DNA of 10,590 bases from an uncultured bacterium (lineage in GTDB: Bacteria; Cyanobacteriota; Vampirovibrionia; Gastranaerophilales; Gastranaerophilaceae): positions 1 to 10,590 of the forward strand of contig CALAWF010000021.1 of the NCBI GenBank assembly GCA_937894665.1, written 5' to 3'. Both the position numbers and the translations under genes were made by a program. Within the stretch, counting starts at the first letter, position 1, and each line of letters starts with the position of its first letter. Below are positions 5,656 to 10,590 of this stretch, one piece after another. The notes below the pieces were generated by a model that searched no databases, had not been told where the DNA came from, and saw only the letters and a list, made by a program, of their open reading frames with translations.

Positions 5656-5937
5656 ATGACAACAGAAGTTAGAGCAAGTCATATTCTTGTTAAAACAGAA
5701 AAAGAAGCTCAAGATTTATATGATGAAATTAAAAATGGCAAATCATTTGCTGAAGTAGCTCAAGAAAAATCACTTTGCCCATCAGGTCAAAATGGTGGGG
5801 ATTTAGGTTTCTTCGGTAAAGGTATGATGGTTAAACCTTTTGAAGATGCTGCTTTTTCTTTAGAAGTAGGTGAACTTTCTCAACCTGTAGAAACTCAATT
5901 CGGTTGGCACTTAATCGAAGTTACAGGTAAACACTAA
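5656..5937 (+). CDS. Single-domain parvulin-type peptidyl-prolyl cis-trans isomerase (PpiC-like)
   Basis: From ATG 5656 the protein is 93 aa, a lone rotamase domain of the same size as E. coli PpiC. Family signatures run its length: RASHILVKTEKEAQDL (first strand and helix, His at residue 9), GKSFAEVAQEKSLCPSG, GGDLGFFGKGMMVKPFEDAAFSL (49-70), and the closing FGWHLIEVTG. It catalyses cis-trans isomerisation of X-Pro bonds. With no signal peptide, membrane anchor or SurA/PrsA-type extra domains it should be cytosolic. The longer reading from 5563 adds 31 residues that do not look like a secretion signal and overlap the promoter, so it was rejected. It is monocistronic, with a near-consensus promoter and a strong terminator, which suggests steady, high expression. 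Confidence 0.92.
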   Translation: MTTEVRASHILVKTEKEAQDLYDEIKNGKSFAEVAQEKSLCPSGQNGGDLGFFGKGMMVKPFEDAAFSLEVGELSQPVETQFGWHLIEVTGKH

Positions 5938-5949
5938 TAGAATTTTAGT

Positions 5950-5982
5950 AGAGCCGATTTTTTGAAAAATCGGCTCTTTTTT
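5950..5982 (+). terminator. Strong intrinsic terminator after the parvulin gene
   Basis: AGAGCCGATTTTT (5950-5962) pairs with AAAAATCGGCTCT (5965-5977), followed by a U-tract to 5982. The GC-rich base GAGCCGA/TCGGCTC makes it strong. It separates the parvulin gene from the aminopeptidase operon. Confidence 0.9.
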
Positions 5983-6006
5983 AATTTAAACAATTGGAGC
6001 AAAATT

Positions 6007-7578
6007 TTGGATAACATTACTATTATAAAAGATTTTATGGCTAAAAATTCTCTTCGCTATTTGTTAGTGAATTCGACAAATGAATTTTTGGTTGAGTATA
6101 ACACATTGGAGGAAAACTCCCGCTATAAGTTGACAAACTTTTCAGGTTCAACCGGTGAGGCTTTGGTTACTCCTGAAACAATCTATCTTTTTGTTGATGG
6201 AAGATACCATATTCAAGCAGATTTAGAGGTTAACCATGACAAAATTACTGTTGTGAAACTTCAAACAGGTCAAAAATATTTGGAAGAACTTATCAAACGT
6301 ATTCCTCAAGATGAAGTTCTTGGAATGTTTTCTAAAAAGAATTCTCAAAATAAAATTGAAACAATTTCAAAATCTCGTAAGATTAAATTGCTGGATGTTG
6401 ATCCTTTAGATTCTGAAATTGTGGCAGATAATTCAACGGATGTTGTGTTAGATGAAAAATATACAGGCAAATCTACGGCAAAAAAAATAGGTAGAATTTC
6501 ACATCATTTGTCTCCTGATTCAGCGGTTTATCTTACAGATTTGGACGAGGTTTCGTACCTATTTAATATGAGAAATTTTTCTCAAAATTATTCCGCAAAA
6601 ATCAAGGCAAAAGCTCTAATTTTTAAAGATAATGCAATTTTATTTACTCGAGATAAGATGCACACTTTAGATGATTTTTTGAAATCTGTAAATAAAAAAG
6701 TTTTTGTGGATAAGTCTTCAATTAACGGTTATGATTACAAATTGCTAGGGAAAAATGCAGTTCCCATGAAAAATAACCCTGTAAAACTTATGAAGGCGAA
6801 AAAAACAGATGCAGAACTTGAACATCTAAAAGGTGCTTTTTCCCGCACAGATAAAGCAGTTAGTGCCATTCGTGATTATATAGAAAATAACGATAATATT
6901 TCTGAATTTGATATTTCAAATAGGTTAGAAGAAGAATTTAAAAAGCAGGGTGCATTAGGTTTGAGCTTCAAATCAATTGTTGCAAAAGATAAAAATTCTG
7001 CACTTGCACATTATTCAAAATGTTCAAAAGATGAAGTTTTGCAAGATGGAAGCCTTGTTTTGATTGATTGCGGTGCGTATTTTGAAGGCGGTTTAGCTAC
7101 TGATATTACAAGAGTTTTTGTAAAAGGAATGCCATCTCCATTGCAAAAGAAAATTTATACAACAGTTTTAAAGGCATTTTTAAGGGCTTTCAACTATACC
7201 AAAACACATTCTGAACGCCCAATGATGGGTTTCGATATTGATAAAGCAACTCATGAGTTTTTTAATTCACAAGATTTAGACGGTTTTGTTTTTAACCACG
7301 GATTGGGTCATGGAATTGGTATAAATGTCCACGAATACCCACCAAATTTGAGTACAAATGAAATAGCAAAGGTTAATTTGGAAGACGGGATGTGTTTTTC
7401 AATTGAACCGGGGCTTTATAAAGAGGGCTATTTCGGTGTAAGATTGGAAAATTCTTGTTACTATAAGGATGGACAAATTCATTCTTTTGTTCACATGAAC
7501 TATGAAAATAAATTGATTGATTATGATATGATGACGGAACAAGAAAAGAACTGGCTAAAAGAGTTTGAGGTGAAGTAG
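6007..7578 (+). CDS. Xaa-Pro aminopeptidase (aminopeptidase P, M24B metallopeptidase)
   Basis: This is a 523-aa protein from a TTG start at 6007, chosen because GGAG lies 7 nt upstream (5996-5999) and a longer reading from 5962 would begin inside the terminator stem. ATG 6037 is an alternative. It has two creatinase-like N domains (about 1-150 and 155-270) and a C-terminal pita-bread M24 domain (about 275-500). The five metal ligands can be seen: Asp354 (LIDCGAYFEGG), Asp366 (ATDITR), His435 (HGLGHGIG), Glu467 (FSIEPG) and Glu481 (VRLEN). His442 (VHE) is a likely catalytic histidine. The Asp-Asp spacing is one residue longer than the usual 11. It releases N-terminal residues before proline in the cytosol, normally with Mn2+. 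The stop overlaps the next start by one base (TAGTG). Confidence 0.9.
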   Translation: MDNITIIKDFMAKNSLRYLLVNSTNEFLVEYNTLEENSRYKLTNFSGSTGEALVTPETIYLFVDGRYHIQADLEVNHDKITVVKLQTGQKYLEELIKRIPQDEVLGMFSKKNSQNKIETISKSRKIKLLDVDPLDSEIVADNSTDVVLDEKYTGKSTAKKIGRISHHLSPDSAVYLTDLDEVSYLFNMRNFSQNYSAKIKAKALIFKDNAILFTRDKMHTLDDFLKSVNKKVFVDKSSINGYDYKLLGKNAVPMKNNPVKLMKAKKTDAELEHLKGAFSRTDKAVSAIRDYIENNDNISEFDISNRLEEEFKKQGALGLSFKSIVAKDKNSALAHYSKCSKDEVLQDGSLVLIDCGAYFEGGLATDITRVFVKGMPSPLQKKIYTTVLKAFLRAFNYTKTHSERPMMGFDIDKATHEFFNSQDLDGFVFNHGLGHGIGINVHEYPPNLSTNEIAKVNLEDGMCFSIEPGLYKEGYFGVRLENSCYYKDGQIHSFVHMNYENKLIDYDMMTEQEKNWLKEFEVK

Positions 7579-8324
7579 TGGAAATTACAAGCGTAAATAA
7601 CAATTTGGTGAAAGAAATTGTAAAACTACAGCAAAAAAAATACCGTTCTCAAAGTGGAAAATTTTTGCTTGAAGGATACAAAGCAATAAAAGAAGCGTTT
7701 GAATGTGGAATAGAATTAGAAAATATTTTTGTCGAAAAAAACAAAATAAATGATTATAATTTTGCCAAAAATATCGTAATTGAAACAACTGAACCGGTTT
7801 TGAAAAAGCTCTCTACAACTGAATCAGCACCTTCTGCAGTTGCTGTAGGGTTTCAAAAAAAATACGATAAAAACATCCTAAAAAATGTAAAAAAAGTTGT
7901 ATTATTGGAAGATATAAAAGACCTTGGAAATCTGGGAACAATTATTCGTTCTTCTGTTGCTTTCGGAGCGGATGCAATTGTTTTGTATGGAGAAAGCGTT
8001 GATATTTATAATCCAAAATGCGTAAGAGCATCGGTTGGAAATCTTTGGAAATTACCGATAATTCATATTGATAATCTTGAAGATTTAAAAAAATTTTTTG
8101 AAGGATTTGAAAAAATTGCAACTCTTCCACGTTCAAATAACATGTTAAAATCTTTCACTCCAACACTTCCGACCGTTGTAATGTTTGGCTCTGAAGCAAA
8201 TGGATTGTCAGAAGATTTGATAAAATTTTCAACAAATTCTGTAAAAATAGAAATGGCAAAAACGGTTGAGTCCCTAAATTTAGCAACTTCTGTTTCTGTG
8301 ATTTTGTATGAATTGTTTGTGTAG
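7578..8324 (+). CDS. TrmH/SpoU-family RNA 2'-O-methyltransferase (YsgA-like)
   Basis: This 248-aa protein, the length of Bacillus YsgA, starts at GTG 7578, which overlaps the upstream TAG stop by one base with GAGGTG just before it. The N-terminal substrate-binding domain (about 5-90) has KYRSQSGKFLLEGYKAIKEA, the SpoU_sub_bind pattern. The SPOUT knotted domain (about 105-248) holds the three motifs: EDIKDLGNLGTIIRSS (111-126, Asn118 and Arg124), MFGSEANGLSEDL (202-214) and MAKTVESLNLATSVSVILYE (226-245). Proteins of this type transfer a methyl group from S-adenosylmethionine to a ribose 2'-OH, usually in 23S rRNA. The exact nucleotide cannot be read from sequence. It is co-transcribed with the aminopeptidase. 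No convincing terminator follows before the repeats. Confidence 0.9.
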   Translation: MEITSVNNNLVKEIVKLQQKKYRSQSGKFLLEGYKAIKEAFECGIELENIFVEKNKINDYNFAKNIVIETTEPVLKKLSTTESAPSAVAVGFQKKYDKNILKNVKKVVLLEDIKDLGNLGTIIRSSVAFGADAIVLYGESVDIYNPKCVRASVGNLWKLPIIHIDNLEDLKKFFEGFEKIATLPRSNNMLKSFTPTLPTVVMFGSEANGLSEDLIKFSTNSVKIEMAKTVESLNLATSVSVILYELFV

Positions 8325-8401
8325 GTCTAACAAAACAAAGTTTAACTTATTCGTTTAATATGCCACCTCACCCAAGTTGAGGAAAGTGTCTGAACGCAAC
8401 T

Positions 8402-8560
8402 GTCATCCTGAGCAGAGCGAAGGATCTCTAGCTAAACGTGTTCAGCTCAACCCCTCACCCCTACCCCTCTCCCCAAGGAGAGGGTGAAATCTTAAGGAGA
8501 TTCTTCGGGTAAATTTGCAAAATAATATTAAACTACCTACGCTTTATCATTCAGAATGAC
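8402..8560. repeat. Interrupted inverted repeat of the GTCATCCTGAG...CAGAATGAC type
   Basis: The left arm GTCATCCTGA (8402-8411) plus GAAGGATCTC (8419-8428) matches, with one difference each, the reverse complements of TCAGAATGAC (8551-8560) and GAGATTCTTC (8497-8506). From memory, short palindromic elements of this kind recur in many bacterial genomes with a compact loop. Here the loop holds another GC-rich repeat (8452-8484), and the right arm is split by about 44 nt of AT-rich sequence. No coding capacity. The whole 8325-8902 spacer contains repeats and the accC terminator but no gene. Confidence 0.6.
8452..8484 (+). repeat. GC-rich interspersed repeat, copy 1, with hairpin
   Basis: The core CCCTCACCCCTACCCC runs into the hairpin CCCTCTCC-CCAA-GGAGAGGG (8465-8484). 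It is strikingly GC-rich against its AT-rich surroundings. An inverted copy lies at 8641-8686. Confidence 0.6.
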
Positions 8561-8579
8561 GTAAATTGGATGGGAGTTC

Positions 8580-8617
8580 GGGGGCATAGCCCCTGATGAC
8601 TCGAGCCATTTGGTCAT
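8580..8617. repeat. Small GC-rich hairpins between the repeat copies
   Basis: GGGGC-ATA-GCCCC (8581-8593) is a 5-bp stem with a 3-nt loop. It is followed by ATGAC (8596-8600) and GTCAT (8613-8617), a further inverted pair. They resemble the other palindromic debris in this spacer; no function is evident. Confidence 0.35.
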
Positions 8618-8640
8618 TCGTGTTTTTCTTTTATAAATAT

Positions 8641-8686
8641 TTTCCCTCGCCCTTTTTTAAAGGGAGAGGGGGTAGGGGTGAGGGTT
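8641..8686 (-). repeat. GC-rich interspersed repeat, copy 2, inverted relative to copy 1
   Basis: Bases 8662-8684 are the reverse complement of 8452-8474 apart from a one-base length difference in a C run and the last base. Inside the copy, CCCTCGCCCTTT (8644-8655) pairs with AAAGGGAGAGGG (8659-8670) with one mismatch. Translated leftward it gives LTPTPSPFKKGRG, the kind of spurious peptide often annotated over such repeats. Confidence 0.6.
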
Positions 8687-8751
8687 TTAATTTCTTTTTT
8701 CGTCGAAATAAAAAAGAAAAAGGGAACAATGGAAATATCAACCACTCCGAA

Positions 8752-8768
8752 CCTCTCCCTCGGAGAGG
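8752..8768. repeat. Partial third copy of the CCTCTCC hairpin
   Basis: CCTCTCC (8752-8758), a CTC loop and GGAGAGG (8762-8768) reproduce the hairpin part of copies 1 and 2 without the CCCTCACCCC core. It may be a truncated copy. Confidence 0.4.
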
Positions 8769-8837
8769 AAAAACTGTACAAAAATGCCATCCTAAGCAAT
8801 CTCAAACTAGGCATATTCGAACTAACCACTCTTTACT

Positions 8838-8874
8838 ATAATAAAACAAGAAGAACAGGCAGATACCTGTTCTT
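8838..8874 (-). terminator. Intrinsic terminator of the accB-accC transcript
   Basis: AAGAACAGG (8851-8859) and CCTGTTCTT (8866-8874) form a perfect 9-bp stem with a 6-nt loop. Read leftward it is followed by CTTGTTTTATT, a U-rich tail, 28 nt after the accC stop. Confidence 0.75.
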
Positions 8875-8902
8875 CCTGTGCAATATTTTATTTACCATTC
8901 AA

Positions 8903-10261
8903 CTATTCTTCACTCAAGCCTTTACGTTTGTAAAAATCTTCAATAAAGCCTGTATTGAATTTTCCACTCATAAATACTTCGTCTTCAATAATTGCTTGGT
9001 GGAATGGAATTGTTGTTTCAACACCGGTAACAACATATTCTTTCAAAGCTCTGTACATTCTACGACGAGCTTCGTTTCTTGTTCGACCCCAACAAATCAA
9101 TTTACCAATCATTGAATCGTAATATGGTGGGATTGTATAATCTTGGTAAACGTGAGAATCAACTCTTACGCCAAAACCTCCCGGTGCTAAGTAGCCTGAA
9201 ATTGTTCCAGGGTTAGGCATAAAGTCTTTTCTTGGATTTTCTGCGTTAATACGACACTCAATTGCGTGTCCTTTTAAGTGAATATCATCTTGAGTGTAGC
9301 TCAATTTTTCGCCAGCAGCTACCAAGATTTGTTCTCTAACCAAATCAACACTAGAAATCATTTCAGTAACACAATGTTCAACTTGAATTCTGGTATTCAT
9401 TTCCATAAAGTACCATTTACCGTCATGGTCAAGTAAGAATTCACAAGTACCTGCACCTTCATAGTTAATAGCTTTTGCAGCTCTTACAGCAGCAGCACCC
9501 ATTTCTTTTCTGGTTTCTTCATCAATTGCAGGAGATGGAGCTTCTTCCAATAACTTTTGATGACGTCTTTGGATAGAGCAATCTCTTTCACCTAAGTGAA
9601 CAACGTTGCCAAAACTGTCGCCTAAGATTTGAACCTCAATATGACGAGGATTTTCCAAATATTTTTCAGAATAAACATCAGGATTACCAAAGAAGTTTTT
9701 AGCTTCTGATTGACACAATTCCATATTTAATTCTACTTCTTCGTCGTTACGGCAAATTCTCATACCTTTACCGCCGCCACCTGCAGTAGCTTTCAAAATA
9801 ATCGGATAACCAACTTTATGAGCAAACTCTTGAACTTCTTCAACAGTTTTAACAATTCCGGTACCAGGAGTAACAGGAACGTCATTTTCAATCATAGTCT
9901 TACGAGCAGTAGCTTTATCTCCCATTTTTCTCATAGCTTCTGCTGTTGGTCCGATAAATTTAATACCTTGTTTTTCGCAAATTTCAGCAAAGTCAGCTCT
10001 TTCAGACATAAACCCGTATCCTGGGTGAATTGCATCCGCACCTGAAACCATTGCAGCTGACATAATTGCAGGAATGCTCAAATAGCTGTCAGCACTTTTT
10101 GCAGGTCCGATACAATATGCTTCAGTAGCTAATCTTACGTGCAAAGAATTTGCATCAGCTTGTGAATAAATAGCAACCGTAGGAATTCCCAATTCTCTGC
10201 AAGCTCTAATTATTCTAACTGCAATTTCGCCTCTGTTTGCTATTAATACTTTTCTAAACAT
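8903..10261 (-). CDS. accC: Acetyl-CoA carboxylase, biotin carboxylase subunit
   Basis: From ATG 10261 this is 452 aa, close to E. coli AccC (449). It begins with the invariant MFRKVLIANRGEIAVRIIRA; a TTG at 10282 would add 7 unrelated residues and was rejected. In order come the N domain with HPGYGFMSE (79-87), Lys116 in GDKATAR, the ATP-grasp glycine loop ATAGGGGKGMR (158-168), the metal and catalytic motif FMEMNTRIQVEH (285-296, Glu287, Arg291, Glu295), Arg337 in IECRINAE, and the C-terminal domain to 452. It carboxylates the biotin on AccB using ATP and bicarbonate, the first half-reaction of acetyl-CoA carboxylase in fatty-acid synthesis. It lies just downstream of accB, separated by 72 nt holding a hairpin, and ends in a clear terminator. 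All catalytic residues checked are present. Confidence 0.97.
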   Translation of the reverse strand: MFRKVLIANRGEIAVRIIRACRELGIPTVAIYSQADANSLHVRLATEAYCIGPAKSADSYLSIPAIMSAAMVSGADAIHPGYGFMSERADFAEICEKQGIKFIGPTAEAMRKMGDKATARKTMIENDVPVTPGTGIVKTVEEVQEFAHKVGYPIILKATAGGGGKGMRICRNDEEVELNMELCQSEAKNFFGNPDVYSEKYLENPRHIEVQILGDSFGNVVHLGERDCSIQRRHQKLLEEAPSPAIDEETRKEMGAAAVRAAKAINYEGAGTCEFLLDHDGKWYFMEMNTRIQVEHCVTEMISSVDLVREQILVAAGEKLSYTQDDIHLKGHAIECRINAENPRKDFMPNPGTISGYLAPGGFGVRVDSHVYQDYTIPPYYDSMIGKLICWGRTRNEARRRMYRALKEYVVTGVETTIPFHQAIIEDEVFMSGKFNTGFIEDFYKRKGLSEE

Positions 10262-10289
10262 TTTCCAAATATCCCTTATCAAAAGTAAG

Positions 10290-10317
10290 AAGTGAACAGT
10301 TTAAAAACCGTTCACTT
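10290..10317 (-). promoter_or_regulatory. Intercistronic hairpin between accB and accC
   Basis: AAGTGAAC (10290-10297) pairs with GTTCACTT (10310-10317); after one A/C mismatch, GTT and AAC extend the stem around a TAAA loop. On the leftward transcript the tail is CTTACTTTTG, too poor in U for a strong terminator. A processing site, stabiliser or partial attenuator is more likely. Confidence 0.5.
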
Positions 10318-10333
10318 CAAATACCTTAAATCA

Positions 10334-10590
10334 TTATTCTACATACATAAGAACTTGTCCAAATTCAACAGGTTGACCATCTTCAACACAAATTTCAACA
10401 ACCTTACCTGAGATTTCAGACTTAATTTCGTTCATCATTTTCATAGCTTCAACGATACAAACAACATCACCGGTCTTGATTGATTGACCAACTGAAACAA
10501 AAGCATCAGCATCCGGAGATGGAGATTTGTAGAAAGTTCCAACCATCGGAGATGTAATTGGAGAACCTTTTTTAGCAGGTTCAGAAGCTG
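10334..10590 (-). CDS. accB: Acetyl-CoA carboxylase biotin carrier protein, C-terminal part
   Basis: The 5' end lies beyond the right edge; 85 complete codons and the stop are visible. The first visible residues, rich in Ala, Glu, Pro and Lys (ASEPAKKGSPITSPMVG), are the end of the flexible linker. They are followed by the biotinyl domain with TSPMVGTFYKSPSPDADAFV, including the 'thumb' type insertion of true BCCPs. The biotinylation motif is EAMKMMNEI, whose Lys between the two Met residues is modified by biotin ligase. The closing strand is VEFGQVLMYVE. The in-frame ATG at 10546 is an internal Met of the SPMVGTF motif and not the start. AccB carries carboxybiotin from AccC to the carboxyltransferase (AccA-AccD, not in the window). 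It is the upstream partner of accC. Confidence 0.95.
   Translation of the reverse strand, partial: ASEPAKKGSPITSPMVGTFYKSPSPDADAFVSVGQSIKTGDVVCIVEAMKMMNEIKSEISGKVVEICVEDGQPVEFGQVLMYVE

Noticed and set aside
5962..6006. N-terminal extension of the aminopeptidase
   Set aside because: It would begin inside the parvulin terminator; the TTG at 6007 has a Shine-Dalgarno at the right distance.
8402..8768. A CRISPR array or insertion sequence
   Set aside because: The repeats are palindromic, unequal in spacing and in opposite orientations, and no cas gene, transposase or terminal repeat pair flanks them.
8614..8829. A 71-codon minus-strand frame containing LTPTPSPFKKGRG
   Set aside because: This is the translated GC-rich repeat, a known source of false gene calls.
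8678..9115. A 145-codon plus-strand frame with a possible start in the repeat region
   Set aside because: About half of it is antisense to the end of accC and the rest runs through the repeats and the terminator stem; its composition is not protein-like.

Overview
The window reads as ordinary AT-rich bacterial chromosome. Shine-Dalgarno sites, sigma70-type promoters, intrinsic terminators and the accB-accC pair all fit a bacterium. The AT-rich codon use, an MgtE_N-like helical-repeat protein and interspersed GC-rich 'CCCTCACCCCTACCCC' repeats are compatible with an uncultured gut lineage such as Gastranaerophilales/Melainabacteria, or a Firmicute. That placement is an inference; the window has no rRNA or other phylogenetic marker that settles it.

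Layout. 1-824 (minus, runs off the left edge): helical-repeat protein resembling the MgtE intracellular N domain. 825-1057: divergent promoter region. 1058-1327 (+): small unknown protein. 1381-3041 (+): Lrp/AsnC regulator and class I/II aminotransferase, overlapping by 4 nt. 3031-3563 (minus): ParD-type antitoxin followed by a ParE-type toxin that is frameshifted near its C terminus. 3684-4382 (minus): 232-aa protein of unknown function. 4501-5043 (+): ogt, an O6-alkylguanine-DNA alkyltransferase. 5044-5207: stem-loops and a bidirectional terminator. 5208-5280 (minus): tRNA-Gly(UCC) with its own promoter. 5281-5655: AT-rich spacer with a possible structured RNA and a strong promoter. 5656-5937 (+): single-domain parvulin, then a strong terminator. 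6007-8324 (+): Xaa-Pro aminopeptidase and a YsgA/TrmH-like rRNA methyltransferase, overlapping by 1 nt. 8325-8902: convergent spacer filled with nested GC-rich repeats. 8903 to the right edge (minus): accC and the 3' part of accB.

Functional units. The regulator-aminotransferase pair has the layout of the Bacillus alaR-alaT operon and probably controls alanine or related amino-acid transamination. accB-accC encode the biotin carrier and biotin carboxylase of acetyl-CoA carboxylase, the first step of fatty-acid synthesis. The parvulin, aminopeptidase, methyltransferase and alkyltransferase are housekeeping functions.

I did not find a convincing undescribed multi-gene system. The points most worth a second look are the +1 frameshifted ParE whose tail overlaps the aminotransferase gene, two candidate structured RNAs in spacers, the nested repeats at 8402-8768, and three unrecognised or only partly recognised proteins.
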